Shown here: positions 51,972-62,335 of the stretch, one piece after another
How positions within the stretch are numbered: position 1 is the first letter of the stretch
Layout: every line of letters starts with the position of its first letter
Assembly (NCBI GenBank): GCA_022841915.1
Contig: JALHQN010000005.1
Coordinates: 248,001-312,000 of the forward strand
Direction: 5' to 3'
DNA: 64,000 bases
Source of the DNA: Burkholderiales bacterium
GTDB lineage: Bacteria; Pseudomonadota; Gammaproteobacteria; Burkholderiales; WYBJ01
Notes under the pieces: generated by a model
What the model saw: the letters and a program-made list of their open reading frames with translations, nothing else
What the model was told of the DNA's origin: nothing
Databases searched by the model: none
Translations under genes and position numbers: made by a program

Positions 51972-53141
51972 ATGAGAATCGTCGAGGTTCGAGAGCGCGC
52001 CGTGCCGATCTCCTCGGACATCCGCAACGCCTATATCGATTTCAGCAAGATGACCGCCAGCATCGTGGCCGTCATCACCGATGTGGTGCGCGACGGACGT
52101 CCAGTCGTCGGCTTCGGTTTCAATTCCAACGGTCGATACGACCAGAGTTGCCTGTTGAGGTCTCGCTTCATTCCGCGCTTGATGAGTGCGCAGCCCGACA
52201 GCCTGCTCGACGACGAACAAGCCAACATCGATCCGGAACGCGTGTGGCAGCGGCTCATGATCAACGAGAAGCCGGGCGGGCATGGCGAGCGCTCGGTCGC
52301 GGTCGGCGTGATCGACATGGCCGTGTGGGATGCGGTCGCCAAGATCGAGGGCAAGCCCCTGTATCGGCTGTTGGCCGATCGTTACCGCGGCGGCGTGTGC
52401 GACCCGCGTGTTTTCGTCTATGCCGCGGGCGGCTACTACTATCCGGGCAAGGACATGGGTGCCCTGCAGGACGAGATGCGCGGATACCGCGATCTGGGCT
52501 ACTCGGTCGTCAAGATGAAGATCGGCGGCGAGAGCCTCGATGACGATATCCGTCGCATCGAAGCGGTGCTCGAGGTGGTCGGGTCCGGACAGCGGCTTGC
52601 GGTCGACGCGAACGGACGCTTCGATCTCGAGACGGCGATTCGCTACGGCGAGGCGTTGGCGAAGTACGATCTGTTTTGGTACGAGGAGCCCGGCGACCCT
52701 TTGGACTATGCCTTGCACGCCGAGTTGTCCCGGCATTACCCGAGGTCGCTCGCCACGGGCGAGAATCTGTTCTCCATGCAGGATGCGCGCAACCTGATTC
52801 GTCACGGCGGGATGCGTCCCGACCGCGACTGGCTGCAATTCGACTGTGCGCTATCCTACGGGCTGGTGGAATACCTGCGTACGCTGGAGATGCTCACGGC
52901 GCACGGATGGTCATGGCGTCGGGTGGTGCCCCATGGCGGCCACCAGATGTCCTTGAACATCGCGGCCGGACTCGGCTTGGGAGGCAACGAATCTTATCCG
53001 GGCGTTTTCCAGCCCTTCGGCGGCTTTGCCGACGGGATACCGGTGGAAGACGGTCATGTGCGCCTCCCCGAGATGCCCGGGGTGGGCTTCGAGGCCAAGA
53101 CCGCGCTCTACCGCGTTCTGTCCACGCTTGTGGACGACTGA
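51972..53141 (+). CDS. tarD: D(-)-tartrate dehydratase (enolase superfamily)
   Basis: A 389-residue mandelate-racemase-subgroup enzyme, the same length as characterised TarD. Catalytic residues align with an offset of one: K183 in 'VVKMKIGG', metal ligands D212 ('VDANGRFD'), E238 ('WYEEPGDPLD') and E264 ('ATGENLFS'), and H321 ('VPHGGHQMS'). The TarD-like 'GVFQPFGGFADG' tail is present. It would convert D-tartrate to oxaloacetate. Other tartrate genes are not adjacent; RidA follows 103 bp later. The start ATG has a weak ribosome binding site (GAGGG). Confidence 0.85.
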   Translation: MRIVEVRERAVPISSDIRNAYIDFSKMTASIVAVITDVVRDGRPVVGFGFNSNGRYDQSCLLRSRFIPRLMSAQPDSLLDDEQANIDPERVWQRLMINEKPGGHGERSVAVGVIDMAVWDAVAKIEGKPLYRLLADRYRGGVCDPRVFVYAAGGYYYPGKDMGALQDEMRGYRDLGYSVVKMKIGGESLDDDIRRIEAVLEVVGSGQRLAVDANGRFDLETAIRYGEALAKYDLFWYEEPGDPLDYALHAELSRHYPRSLATGENLFSMQDARNLIRHGGMRPDRDWLQFDCALSYGLVEYLRTLEMLTAHGWSWRRVVPHGGHQMSLNIAAGLGLGGNESYPGVFQPFGGFADGIPVEDGHVRLPEMPGVGFEAKTALYRVLSTLVDD

Positions 53142-53244
53142 CGCCTTTCCCGCGACAGGCATTCGACTCGATCCTAAAGTTCAGGGTGCGGTGCGCAGTC
53201 ACCGATGCCCATTCAGCAAGCTCTACCCTCAACAGGAGATAACC

Positions 53245-53595
53245 ATGACAGTTGAACGCATCGAAACCAACAAGCGCTTGAGCGAGGCAGTGATACACGG
53301 CAACACGGTCTACCTGTGCGGACAGGTGGCCAACGATGTGAAGGGCGACATCAAGCAGCAGACACGCGAAGTGCTGGAGAACATCGACAAGATGCTCGCG
53401 CGCGCCGGTACCGACAAATCGAAGTTGCTGACCGCGACCGTGTATCTGAAGTCGATGGACGATTACAAGCCCATGAACGAAATTTGGGATGCGTGGACTT
53501 CGCCCGGCGCTGCGCCTGCGCGCACCTGCCTGGGAGGCGTGGCCCTGTTCTCGCCAGCCGCGCTGGTCGAGATCACGGTAAGCGCTGCCAAGTAG
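53245..53595 (+). CDS. RidA-family enamine/imine deaminase
   Basis: Start placed at ATG 53245, with CAGGAG seven bases upstream; 116 residues. The RidA/YjgF/UK114 fold is seen in 'LSEAVIHGNTVYLCGQVAND', 'QTREVLENIDKMLARAGTDK' and 'ATVYLKSMDDYKPMNEIWDA'. The active-site Arg is in 'APARTCLGG'. RidA proteins hydrolyse reactive enamines and imines. It lies between tarD and a Nudix gene on the same strand; co-transcription is plausible. Confidence 0.92.
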   Translation: MTVERIETNKRLSEAVIHGNTVYLCGQVANDVKGDIKQQTREVLENIDKMLARAGTDKSKLLTATVYLKSMDDYKPMNEIWDAWTSPGAAPARTCLGGVALFSPAALVEITVSAAK

Positions 53596-53612
53596 CCGCG
53601 GCCGATATCGCC

Positions 53613-54428
53613 ATGGGATTGCAGGAGCGGGTGAGCGCGGGGCAGACATTCGATAGGCTGCGCTTCGTCCCGTTCCTGTGGGCAGACGTCGTGGTCGGGT
53701 GGGTGAGGCGCGATCTCGCTTTGCATCTGGAACCATATAGGGATGTGTTCCGGGTGACCCACGACAGCATCCTTCTTCGCGAAGACCTGCGCGGCTATGA
53801 CGCCCGCACCGAGGCAATGGCTCACGTGGCCACTTCTCTCGCGGCCCGAGACCTGCTAACCAAATGGCGCGGCGAGACCTACGAGATCGGCGTGGCGGAG
53901 GGCGGGGAATCCTTTTTTCGCCTGGAACGGGCTGCCGTTCGTTTTTTCGGTTTCAGTGCCCAGGCGGTCCACTTGAACGGCCTGGTTAAGAAAGGTCGCG
54001 AAACATCGATGTGGATCGCCAGGCGCAGTCCCGACAAGGCAATCGATCCCGGGATGCTGGACAATCTCATGGGCGGCGGCGTCGGCAGCGGCCTGAGCAT
54101 CCAGCAGACGCTCGTCAAGGAATCATGGGAGGAGGCGGGCATTCCCGCGTCATTGGCGGCGACCGCGCGGCCGGTGGGCACGTTGCGTGTTCGTCGCGAG
54201 GTCGCCGACGGTTTGCACGCTGAAGTCCTGCATATGTACGACTTGGCGCTCGATGACGGCTTCCTGCCCGTCAACCAGGATGGGGAAGTCGTCGAATTTC
54301 GCCGCTTGAGCCTGGCGGAAGTGGAGAGCGAACTTGCGGGCGAGGCGCCCTACACGATCGATGCCGGCCTCGTGGCGATCGATTGTATCGAGCGCCACAA
54401 GGCGAGCATGATCAATAATCCGGGTTGA
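53613..54428 (+). CDS. Nudix hydrolase family protein (DUF4743 type)
   Basis: Start placed at ATG 53613, 17 bp after the RidA stop; 271 residues. The N-terminal 110 residues are the DUF4743 domain, followed by the Nudix domain with the box 'GGGVGSGLSIQQTL...KESWEEAGI'. The box is shifted or degenerate at the first Glu, as in this family, and Lys stands for the usual Arg of REXXEE. Such proteins, related to the yeast YJR142W/thiamine-pyrophosphokinase Nudix group, may act on thiamine derivatives. The 3' end overlaps the NYN gene on the other strand by 17 bp. Confidence 0.82.
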   Translation: MGLQERVSAGQTFDRLRFVPFLWADVVVGWVRRDLALHLEPYRDVFRVTHDSILLREDLRGYDARTEAMAHVATSLAARDLLTKWRGETYEIGVAEGGESFFRLERAAVRFFGFSAQAVHLNGLVKKGRETSMWIARRSPDKAIDPGMLDNLMGGGVGSGLSIQQTLVKESWEEAGIPASLAATARPVGTLRVRREVADGLHAEVLHMYDLALDDGFLPVNQDGEVVEFRRLSLAEVESELAGEAPYTIDAGLVAIDCIERHKASMINNPG

Positions 54429-55326
54429 ACCCTCGGATGATCACGCCACCGGATTTCTCGTCTTCTTCCAGATCGAGCAGCTTGCGTGATGCCGCCTCGT
54501 CGAGCAGCTTGCTGAACGAGCGGAAGCCATAGTACGACTCGTTGAACCCGGGCTTGCGCCGCTTCAACGCTTGTTTCACCATCGATCCCCACAGCTTCTC
54601 TTCCGAACCGCGCTCGGCGAACAAGGCTTCGACCGTTTCCAACACCAAGTCGAGAGCTGCCTGCTTGCGGTCCACCTCTTCTTCGCCGGTGGGGGCGGAA
54701 GGCTCCACTGGCGCTGCAGTTGCCGGAGCACCCGCAGGACTCGGAGCGACAAGCGTCTCGGACACCCCGGAAGTCGCCGATGCCTCGGTGGCCGCGGGTG
54801 TCTGCGATGTCGAGGCGGTGGCCTTCTTGCGGGGTTTGCGCTTCTGCTGCCCGCGCACGAGATCATCGTAGTAAATGAACTCGTCGCAATTGGCAATGAG
54901 CAGGTCGGACGCGGAATTCTTGACGCCGACGCCGATCACCACTTTGTTGTTCTCGCGCAGCTTGCTCACCAGGGGCGAAAAATCCGAGTCGCCGCTGATG
55001 ACGACGAACGTGTCGACGTGCGACTTCGTATAGCAGAGGTCGAGGGCATCGACCACCATGCGGATGTCGGCCGAGTTCTTGCCCGATTGGCGCACGTGCG
55101 GAATCTCGATCAGTTCGAACGAAGCCTCGTGCATGTCGGCCTTGAACTCTTTGTATCGTTCCCAATCGCAATAGGCCTTCTTGACGACGATATTGCCCTT
55201 GAGGAGCAGGCGCTCCAGGACCTTGTCGATGTCGAACTTGGGGTACCGGGCGTCGCGCACTCCGATCGCGACGTTCTCGAAGTCGCAGAACAGAGCCATG
55301 ATCTTGGTGTCGGGCGCGTTGGCCAT
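54412..55326 (-). CDS. NYN-domain ribonuclease-like protein with OST-HTH (LOTUS) domain
   Basis: Start placed at ATG 55326; 304 residues. Residues 8-150 form a NYN (LabA/DUF88, PIN-like) domain: 'MALFCDFENVAIGV' (D15, N18), 'NSADIRMVVDALDLCY' (D87) and 'VVISGDSDFSPLVSKLRE' (D113, D115) supply the acidic catalytic set. A Pro/Ala/Thr-rich linker (160-225) leads to a C-terminal OST-HTH/LOTUS-like domain ('KLWGSMVKQALKRRKPGFNE', 'FSKLLDEA'). It is probably an RNA-cleaving or RNA-binding protein. Tail-to-tail overlap of 17 bp with the Nudix gene. Confidence 0.88.
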   Translation of the reverse strand: MANAPDTKIMALFCDFENVAIGVRDARYPKFDIDKVLERLLLKGNIVVKKAYCDWERYKEFKADMHEASFELIEIPHVRQSGKNSADIRMVVDALDLCYTKSHVDTFVVISGDSDFSPLVSKLRENNKVVIGVGVKNSASDLLIANCDEFIYYDDLVRGQQKRKPRKKATASTSQTPAATEASATSGVSETLVAPSPAGAPATAAPVEPSAPTGEEEVDRKQAALDLVLETVEALFAERGSEEKLWGSMVKQALKRRKPGFNESYYGFRSFSKLLDEAASRKLLDLEEDEKSGGVIIRGFNPDY

Positions 55327-55517
55327 GCAATCTCCAATGGAGCGACAGGGCGCGTCGACAACACGCGACACGACCGTCCCTCGATATACGATGAACAGGC
55401 GCGCATGATACACCCGGGTGTCGGGACGCGCCGACCCGCGTGCAAGCAGGGCGGAGGCAAAAAGAACAGCGCAGCGGCTGCCAGGCGCCGCTGCGCTGCT
55501 TGGGTTGCCGGGGCTTG

Positions 55518-56747
55518 CTAGTACTGCAGTTGCACGCCGATCAGGAAGCGGTCGGAACTCTGCCGGCCCACGGGCAAGCGGGAATCGTCGAACTTCGTGT
55601 ACATCGCGCTGACCTTGGCGTTCGAGCCGTTGATGATGTAGTTGACGCCGACATCGGTGGCCTTGTTGGTCGTCGCACTCAAGTCGCGGTCGAATTTCTG
55701 ATAGCGGACGAAGGGCTGGAATTGTCCCCAGCCCACTTTGCCGGGCAGCAGCAGCGCGGCGCTCACCATGTAGGCCTTGCCTGCAACCTGGCCGCCCACG
55801 TTGTCGGCCCCGGGGCAGGCGATTGCGCCCGGTTCGCCCGAACCGCAATCGACTTTTCCATCGAGATCGTACTTGTAATACGCCCCTTCCAGGGCGGGCA
55901 CGAACCCGCCTGCGAGCTTCTTTTCGAACAGGGCGTCGATGCTCCATATCTTCAGATCGCCCGGAGCGGCTGCCGTACCGGCACCGTCTTTCTGGTGGTT
56001 GCCGGCGATCCCGATGCTCAGCACGTCCTTGCTTCCGTAATAGGTTCCGCCGAGGTAGTGGGCCGGAGGCGGCTCGACGTCGAGCAAGTTCACGTGCAGA
56101 CGTCCGGCCAAGAGCACTTTGTCCGACTGATTGGAGAGGGTAGCGGCGCTGTTATGACCATTGAATACACCCAGCGAGTACACGAGCTTGCCGCCCATCG
56201 GCTTGCCCCAGATCATGGCGCCGTTGTCGCGGCCTACCGCGATGTTCGGGTAGTTGGATACGACCCCGGGGTAGGACCAGGCAGCCAAATAGAACGGGCC
56301 GTGCAGGTTGGAGCGATCGCTCGGGGGGAGCATGCGCCCGAGCCACAAGTTGAAGGACGGATCGAATTCGAACTGGGCGATAGCGTCCATCACTCGAATC
56401 GAATCGCCACCGGCGCTGGCGATACCGCCCTGGCGCTCGGTGTTGAACGTGGCTTTGAAGATCTTGCCCCATTCACCGTTGAGGAAGATTCGAGCGTTCT
56501 CGACCGAGAAATCGTTGGAGCTCGAGGTGCCGTTGGGAGCCGCATTTTCGGTGCTGGAATAGCTCATGCGCAGCCCGAGCCCCAGACTGATGGAGGCATC
56601 GTCACCGATCTTCAATGTCGCGCCCGCCATGGCGGTCGATGACCCCAAGGCCATTAACATGGCGCAGGACATGGCTCTGAGTGTCGGCCGGAGTTTCGAA
56701 GAGCGCAGGGCTCTCCGGGTGTTGTCTAGTCTCGATGCTTGATGCAT
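55518..56747 (-). CDS. Outer-membrane porin (OprO/OprP-like or related)
   Basis: A 409-residue protein. Signal peptide ends 'GSSTAMAGATL' near residue 42. The rest is alternating polar/apolar beta-strand sequence with the motifs 'SVENARIFLNGEWGKIFKAT' and 'LGRMLPPSDRSN' of the porin O/P-like group, and it ends in an aromatic residue ('GVQLQY'), the outer-membrane insertion signal. Specificity (phosphate, acids or general) is not decidable. Two Cys residues lie in one predicted loop. It is a lone gene, with a 506-bp gap upstream. Confidence 0.88.
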   Translation of the reverse strand: MHQASRLDNTRRALRSSKLRPTLRAMSCAMLMALGSSTAMAGATLKIGDDASISLGLGLRMSYSSTENAAPNGTSSSNDFSVENARIFLNGEWGKIFKATFNTERQGGIASAGGDSIRVMDAIAQFEFDPSFNLWLGRMLPPSDRSNLHGPFYLAAWSYPGVVSNYPNIAVGRDNGAMIWGKPMGGKLVYSLGVFNGHNSAATLSNQSDKVLLAGRLHVNLLDVEPPPAHYLGGTYYGSKDVLSIGIAGNHQKDGAGTAAAPGDLKIWSIDALFEKKLAGGFVPALEGAYYKYDLDGKVDCGSGEPGAIACPGADNVGGQVAGKAYMVSAALLLPGKVGWGQFQPFVRYQKFDRDLSATTNKATDVGVNYIINGSNAKVSAMYTKFDDSRLPVGRQSSDRFLIGVQLQY

Positions 56748-57253
56748 TTGAGTTGCCCCCTGGCTTGTTTGGATTTGTAGTTCGTATGACCGGACTTCGG
56801 TGCATCGACCGGCTGGACTACGCAGTGAGCAGAAAATGTGCCATTGGGTTCCGCAACGGTGCCCATCGGGTATGCACCGTCAGCGGGCGCCTGCGTGCTC
56901 GAGGGGGCATTGAATTCGCAAGGTAAACCCCAGAAGGGACTGGGTCGCTCAATGCTGAGGGGCGGACTCTTTGTGGTGCATGAAATGTATATGGCATAGA
57001 CGGGCGCGTCATTCTGGTGCGCGCGGCTGGTGGCGCGCTTCGAATCGCGGTCTGAAGTGCCCCAGAAGGAGGAGTGCTCCGGTTGTGTGCCTGCGGCGTG
57101 CGAGTCCGGTGACGACGGGGCGTGACGCCGCGCCGAGCGGGAGCGTCAGCTCCTAAGTGGAGCTGCGTGGCTTGTGCGCCTGGCACGCGTCGCAGCGGCG
57201 GCGATGCACCGACCCGCGACGACTGCTGCTGAGGGCTGCCTTGGTCTTGGGGC
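56748..57253. other. Gap of about 500 bp between the porin gene and nadC
   Basis: The porin promoter should lie here, on the minus strand. I see no convincing -35/-10 and no gene. A perfect CAGCTCC-TAAGT-GGAGCTG hairpin sits at 57147-57165, about 90 bp downstream of the nadC stop on the minus strand; it has no T-tract and may be a weak terminator or a protein site. Confidence 0.35.
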
Positions 57254-58090
57254 TCAGATGCCCTGGAAGCGCATGGAGAGGTCGACTGCCCTGATGTCCT
57301 TGGTCAACGCGCCGATCGAGATGCGATCGACCCCCGTCTGCGCGATGGGGCGTACGTTCTCCAAGGTGATGCCACCGGAGGCCTCGAGCTTGGCGCGCCC
57401 CGCAGTGAGCCGCACGGCTTCGCGCATCTGTTCGAGGTCGAAGTTGTCCAGCAGCACCATCTTCGCGCCCGCACCGAGCGCTTCGGCGAGTTGTTGCAGC
57501 GATTCAACCTCGATTTGTGTCCATACGCCTGCCGGGGCAATGCGGTGCGCATTGGCTATCGCCGCCCGGATGCCGCCCGCGGCGGCGATATGATTCTCCT
57601 TGATGAGGATGCCATCGTAGAGGCCGGTGCGGTGATTGGCGGCGCCGCCTGCACGCACGGCGTACTTCTGGGCGAGCCTCAGGCCCGGCAGGGTCTTGCG
57701 CGTGTCGACGATTGTGGCCCGGGTGCCATGTACGGCATCGACATAGGCACGGGTTGCCGTTGCCACCGCCGAGAGCAATTGCAGAAAGTTCAGGCCCGTC
57801 CGCTCGCCGGTGAGCAAGGCGCGCGCCGGGCCGGTGATCTCGCACAGCGTCTGATTGGCGTGCACCCGATCGCCGTCGCGGGCTGTCCAGCGAATCTGCA
57901 CTGCCGAATCGAGTCGATGAAAACTCCGGTCGAACCAGGGGATGCCGCACAGCGTGGCCTCCACACGGGAGATGACCTTCGCGCGGGCCTCGGCATCGGG
58001 GGCGATCAGCGATGCCGTGAGGTCGCCGCTGCCGATGTCTTCCGCCAAGGCTGCGGCGACATTGCGTTCGATCTCCGGGGTCAGATCCAT
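57254..58090 (-). CDS. nadC: Nicotinate-nucleotide pyrophosphorylase (carboxylating)
   Basis: A 278-residue quinolinate phosphoribosyltransferase. Family hallmarks are '[17 protein letters not shown]', '[20 protein letters not shown]', '[20 protein letters not shown]' (substrate-binding Arg/Lys residues), 'ILIKENHI' and '[12 protein letters not shown]'. It makes nicotinate mononucleotide for NAD. nadA and nadB are not adjacent. It lies 187 bp downstream of the M20 peptidase gene on the same strand. Confidence 0.95.
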   Translation of the reverse strand: MDLTPEIERNVAAALAEDIGSGDLTASLIAPDAEARAKVISRVEATLCGIPWFDRSFHRLDSAVQIRWTARDGDRVHANQTLCEITGPARALLTGERTGLNFLQLLSAVATATRAYVDAVHGTRATIVDTRKTLPGLRLAQKYAVRAGGAANHRTGLYDGILIKENHIAAAGGIRAAIANAHRIAPAGVWTQIEVESLQQLAEALGAGAKMVLLDNFDLEQMREAVRLTAGRAKLEASGGITLENVRPIAQTGVDRISIGALTKDIRAVDLSMRFQGI

Positions 58091-58277
58091 CGATTGCTCC
58101 TGATTGTGCGTGCGATAGCTGGAGAGTAGCCGGGGTCAGGTCTTGCGTTGCCTCATCCGGCCCCGAGAGTAGTTGTCGGCCAGACGGACTGGCATGAAGG
58201 GATGCCCGGCAATTGGGCCAGTGTCCGTGCATGGGCCCATTTCGCGTATCGCGCAACACGGCGAGCCAGGCGTGGAT

Positions 58278-59441
58278 TCAAGACTGCGCTTGGGCTGGTA
58301 TCCAGGCTAGATCGCGGAGCAGTCCGTGCCAGAAGCGCAGTCGCTGCGGTAGGCTGGAGATCAGAATGTGTTCGTCCAGGGTATGCGCTCCGTCGCCTTC
58401 GGCACCCAGACCGTCGAGTGTCGGTACCCCCAGCGCCGCCGTGAAGTTGCCGTCGCTGCCCCCACCGGTCAAGGGCACCTCGTCGAGCTGGAAACCGGTG
58501 GCTGCGGCGACGCGCTTGGCTTGTGCGAGCAGCGCCGAGACTTGCGGCGAGCGCTCGAAGGGCGGCCGGTTCAGGCCGGCCTGGACTTCCAGGCGCACGC
58601 CATCGACGACCGGGGCGAGCGCATTGACGATCGACATGACGCGTTGCGCTTGCGCTGCGCTCACGACTCGAAAATCGGCTTGAAGGCTCGCCCGCTCGGG
58701 CACGACGTTCCTGTTGCTGCCGCCCTCGATCTTGCCCACGTTGAAGGTAATCCCCTGCGTGTAGTCGGTGAGCGCTTCCAGCGCGAGGGCTTGATGGACG
58801 ATCTCACGGATCGCGCTGCGCCCGTGGGCATGATTGACGCCCGCATGACTGGGGCGGCCTACCGCGGCGATATGCACGAATCCCGTCCCTTTGCGGCTCG
58901 TCACGCAATGCCCGCCGGCACGCGCAGGTTCGGCGACCAGGGCGACGGCTGCGTCGCGAGCCCTGGCCTCGATCAGGGTGCGTGACAGCCGGCTGCCGGT
59001 TTCTTCGTCGGGCACCAGCAGCAGCTCCACGGGACGGGCAGGCGGGCATTCTCGATAGAGCGCCCCGAGCGCCTGCAGGGCCAGATAGGCGCCTGCTTTC
59101 ATGTCGTAGGTGCCGGGACCGAACAGCCGGTCGCCTTCGATGCGTACGCGATTGCGCTCGACGGTGCCGACGGGATGCACGGTATCGTAATGAGCCAGGA
59201 CGAGTACGCTCTTTCCCGGCGCGCCGGCGCCGGCCACGATGCGTACCAGCGGCAGATTGGCATCGCCTACCGGGAGTAATTCCGTCTGCAGCCCGGCTTG
59301 CCGCGCCTGATGCGCGGCCAATTCGGCCATCGTGCGCAATCGCGGCGCGTCATGGGGTGGCGTTTCGCACGCGACCCATTCGCGGATTCCGGCGACGAGT
59401 TGGTCTGGCTGAAGATCCTGCAACGGTGTCGGTTTGGTCAT
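58278..59441 (-). CDS. M20-family metallopeptidase (carboxypeptidase G2-like)
   Basis: Start placed at ATG 59441 (MTKPTPLQDL); the upstream open frame is unlike the family. The 387-residue product has metal ligands in 'LAHYDTVHPVG' and 'FGPGTYDMKAG', the Glu pair 'LVPDEETGSR', a dimerisation-domain 'GRPSHAGVNHAHGRSA', and a final His in 'DGAHTLDEH'. Members cleave C-terminal glutamate or aminoacyl amides. No signal peptide, so it is likely cytoplasmic. Confidence 0.9.
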   Translation of the reverse strand: MTKPTPLQDLQPDQLVAGIREWVACETPPHDAPRLRTMAELAAHQARQAGLQTELLPVGDANLPLVRIVAGAGAPGKSVLVLAHYDTVHPVGTVERNRVRIEGDRLFGPGTYDMKAGAYLALQALGALYRECPPARPVELLLVPDEETGSRLSRTLIEARARDAAVALVAEPARAGGHCVTSRKGTGFVHIAAVGRPSHAGVNHAHGRSAIREIVHQALALEALTDYTQGITFNVGKIEGGSNRNVVPERASLQADFRVVSAAQAQRVMSIVNALAPVVDGVRLEVQAGLNRPPFERSPQVSALLAQAKRVAAATGFQLDEVPLTGGGSDGNFTAALGVPTLDGLGAEGDGAHTLDEHILISSLPQRLRFWHGLLRDLAWIPAQAQS

Positions 59442-59655
59442 GGTGTCGATCGTGGCATCGAGCGTCGCCGGACCGGGTCGCCGGCGGACATCCGCAGGTC
59501 GAGTCCAGCGCGCGAGGTTTCCCGACGATACCATGTTGTCGACGATCGGTCCGCGACGCACGTCGGTTCGGTCGATCCGTGCACGAGTTGATCTCGATCA
59601 GCAGGCTCGGCGAGGGCGCGTATTGTAATCGTTGGCGTAAGCCGGGAGGAGCCGG

Positions 59656-59683
59656 GTTGAAATGGCGACAGCTTGCCCCATCT
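59656..59683 (+). promoter_or_regulatory. Sigma-32 (RpoH) heat-shock promoter of clpB
   Basis: GTTGAAA (59656-59662) and CCCCATCT (59676-59683), separated by 13 bp, match the sigma-32 consensus CTTGAAA-N11-16-CCCCATNT at all but one position. The -10 element ends 37 bp upstream of the clpB ATG, as expected for a heat-shock gene. Confidence 0.85.
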
Positions 59684-59720
59684 AATCCACAACCACCGAA
59701 ACCTAGCGGACTGAATTGCC

Positions 59721-62327
59721 ATGCGATTCGATAGATTCACGACCAAGTTCCAACAAGCGTTCGCCGATGCGCAGAGCGTCGCCGTCGGTCAGGACAACCC
59801 ATACATCGAACCTCAGCATCTGCTGAGCGCACTGCTCGACCAGCAAGACGGGGGTGCAGCTTCGCTCCTTTCGCGTGCGGGAGCCAACGTGCCGGCCTTG
59901 AGGGACGCTCTGAAGGAGAGCATCCAGCGTCTGCCCAAGGTCGAAGGCAATGCGGGCGAGGTGAACGTGTCGCGCGACTTGTCCGGGTTGCTCAATCTGA
60001 CCGACAAGGAGGCGCAGAAGCGCGGCGATCAGTTCATCGCTTCCGAATTATTCCTGCTCGCGGCATTGCAGGACAAGGGCGAGACCGGCCGGCTGCTCAA
60101 ACAGCATGGGGTGGCCAAGCAGGCGCTCGAGCAGGCCATCACTGCCGTTCGCGGGGGCGAAGGCGTGGGCAGTGCCGAAGCCGAGGGCGGGCGCGAATCG
60201 CTGAAGAAGTACACCATCGACTTGACCGAGCGGGCCCGTTCCGGAAAGCTCGATCCGGTCATCGGGCGCGACGACGAGATTCGTCGTGTCATCCAGATCC
60301 TCCAGCGTCGCACCAAGAACAATCCGGTGCTGATCGGCGAGCCCGGCGTGGGCAAGACGGCCATCGTCGAGGGGCTGGCCCAGCGCATCGTCAACGAGGA
60401 AGTCCCCGAAACGCTCAAGGGCAAGCGCGTCTTGTCGCTCGACATGGCGGCGATGCTGGCCGGCGCGAAGTACCGCGGTGAATTCGAAGAGCGGCTGAAG
60501 AACGTGCTCAAGGAAATCGCTCAGGACAGCGGGCGTACCATCGTGTTCATCGACGAACTGCACACCATGGTGGGGGCCGGGAAGGCCGAGGGCGCGATCG
60601 ATGCGGGCAACATGCTCAAGCCCGCGCTCGCCCGCGGCGAACTGCACTGCGTCGGCGCGACTACGCTCGACGAGTACCGCAAGTACGTCGAGAAGGATGC
60701 GGCACTCGAGCGGCGTTTCCAGAAGGTGCTGGTCGACGAGCCCAGCGTCGAGAGCACGATTGCCATCCTGCGCGGGTTGCAGGAGAAGTACGAGGTACAC
60801 CATGGCGTGGAGATCACCGATCCGGCCATCGTGGCGGCGGCCGAGCTGTCGCATCGCTACATCACCGATCGCTTCCTGCCCGACAAGGCCATCGACCTGA
60901 TCGACGAGGCGGCTGCCCGCATCAAGATGGAGATCGACTCCAAGCCCGAGGAGATGGACAAGCTCGATCGTCGACTGATCCAGCTGAAGATCGAGCGCGA
61001 AGCGGTGAAGAAGGAGCGGGACGAGGCTTCGCGCAAGCGCCTGGAGCTGATCGACAGCGAGATCGAGCGCCTGTCCAAGGAGTACGCCGATCTGGAGGAG
61101 ATCTGGAAGGCCGAGAAATCACAGGTCCAGGGGGCGCAAAGCATCAAGGAAGAGCTCGATCGCCTCAAGGTCGAAATGGATGCGGCCAAACGCAAAGGCG
61201 ACTGGCAGAAGGTTTCCGAGATCCAGTATGGCCGGATCCCGCAACTCGAAGCGCAGCTCAAGAGCGAGGACAGCGCGAACAAGCCCGAGGCGCCGCGTCC
61301 CCGGTTGCTGCGTACGCAGGTGGGCGCCGAGGAGATCGCTGAAGTCGTTGCCCGCGCGACCGGCATTCCCGTCTCGAAGATGATGCAGGGTGAACGCGCC
61401 AAGCTGCTGCAGATGGAGAGCAAGCTGCACGGCCGGGTGGTCGGGCAGGACGAGGCGGTGCGACTGGTCTCGGATGCGATTCGTCGTTCGCGTGCCGGGC
61501 TGTCGGATCCGAAGAAGCCCTACGGGTCTTTCCTGTTCCTCGGCCCGACGGGCGTGGGCAAGACCGAACTGTGCAAGGCGCTGGCTGAGTTCATGTTCGA
61601 TTCAGAGGATCACCTTATTCGCATCGACATGTCCGAATTCATGGAGAAGCACTCGGTTGCCCGCTTGATCGGCGCGCCGCCGGGATATGTCGGTTACGAG
61701 GAAGGCGGCTATCTGACCGAGGCCGTGCGGCGCAAGCCCTACTCGGTGATCCTGCTCGACGAAGTGGAGAAAGCACATCCGGATGTGTTCAACGTGCTCC
61801 TTCAGGTGCTCGACGACGGTCGCATGACCGATGGGCAAGGGCGTACGGTGGACTTCAAGAACACCGTGATCGTGATGACCTCCAATCTCGGTTCGCAGAT
61901 GATCCAGCAAATGAGTGGAGACGACTATCAGCTGGTGAAGCTCGCGGTGCTGGCCGAGGTGAAGACCCAATTCAGGCCGGAGTTTGTGAACCGCATCGAC
62001 GAGATCGTCGTGTTCCACGCGCTCGACGAGAAGCACATCAAGTCGATCGCGAAGATCCAGCTCGGCTACCTGGAACAGCGTCTGATCGGCATGGAAATGA
62101 ACCTCGTCGTGACCGATGCTGCGCTCGCCAAGCTGGCCGACGCCGGTTTCGATCCGCTGTACGGTGCGCGACCGCTCAAGCGCGCGATACAGGCCGAGAT
62201 CGAGAATCCTCTGGCCCGCGAGATTCTCGAGGGCAACTTCGGGCCGAAGGACACGATCGTCGTCGATTACAAAGGAGGGCGGATGTCGTTCTCGCGCTCT
62301 GAGGCGGCGCAGAGCGCGGCTGCTTGA
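59721..62327 (+). CDS. clpB: ATP-dependent chaperone ClpB
   Basis: An 868-residue ClpB, full length. The N-terminal Clp repeat domain ('[20 protein letters not shown]') is followed by AAA1 with Walker A 'GEPGVGKT' (206-213), the M-domain coiled coil (about 410-540) and AAA2 with 'GPTGVGKT'. It disaggregates proteins together with DnaK, which is not in this window. The heat-shock promoter is directly upstream. An ordinary housekeeping gene with no visible defect. Confidence 0.97.
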   Translation: MRFDRFTTKFQQAFADAQSVAVGQDNPYIEPQHLLSALLDQQDGGAASLLSRAGANVPALRDALKESIQRLPKVEGNAGEVNVSRDLSGLLNLTDKEAQKRGDQFIASELFLLAALQDKGETGRLLKQHGVAKQALEQAITAVRGGEGVGSAEAEGGRESLKKYTIDLTERARSGKLDPVIGRDDEIRRVIQILQRRTKNNPVLIGEPGVGKTAIVEGLAQRIVNEEVPETLKGKRVLSLDMAAMLAGAKYRGEFEERLKNVLKEIAQDSGRTIVFIDELHTMVGAGKAEGAIDAGNMLKPALARGELHCVGATTLDEYRKYVEKDAALERRFQKVLVDEPSVESTIAILRGLQEKYEVHHGVEITDPAIVAAAELSHRYITDRFLPDKAIDLIDEAAARIKMEIDSKPEEMDKLDRRLIQLKIEREAVKKERDEASRKRLELIDSEIERLSKEYADLEEIWKAEKSQVQGAQSIKEELDRLKVEMDAAKRKGDWQKVSEIQYGRIPQLEAQLKSEDSANKPEAPRPRLLRTQVGAEEIAEVVARATGIPVSKMMQGERAKLLQMESKLHGRVVGQDEAVRLVSDAIRRSRAGLSDPKKPYGSFLFLGPTGVGKTELCKALAEFMFDSEDHLIRIDMSEFMEKHSVARLIGAPPGYVGYEEGGYLTEAVRRKPYSVILLDEVEKAHPDVFNVLLQVLDDGRMTDGQGRTVDFKNTVIVMTSNLGSQMIQQMSGDDYQLVKLAVLAEVKTQFRPEFVNRIDEIVVFHALDEKHIKSIAKIQLGYLEQRLIGMEMNLVVTDAALAKLADAGFDPLYGARPLKRAIQAEIENPLAREILEGNFGPKDTIVVDYKGGRMSFSRSEAAQSAAA

Positions 62328-62335
62328 TGATCACC

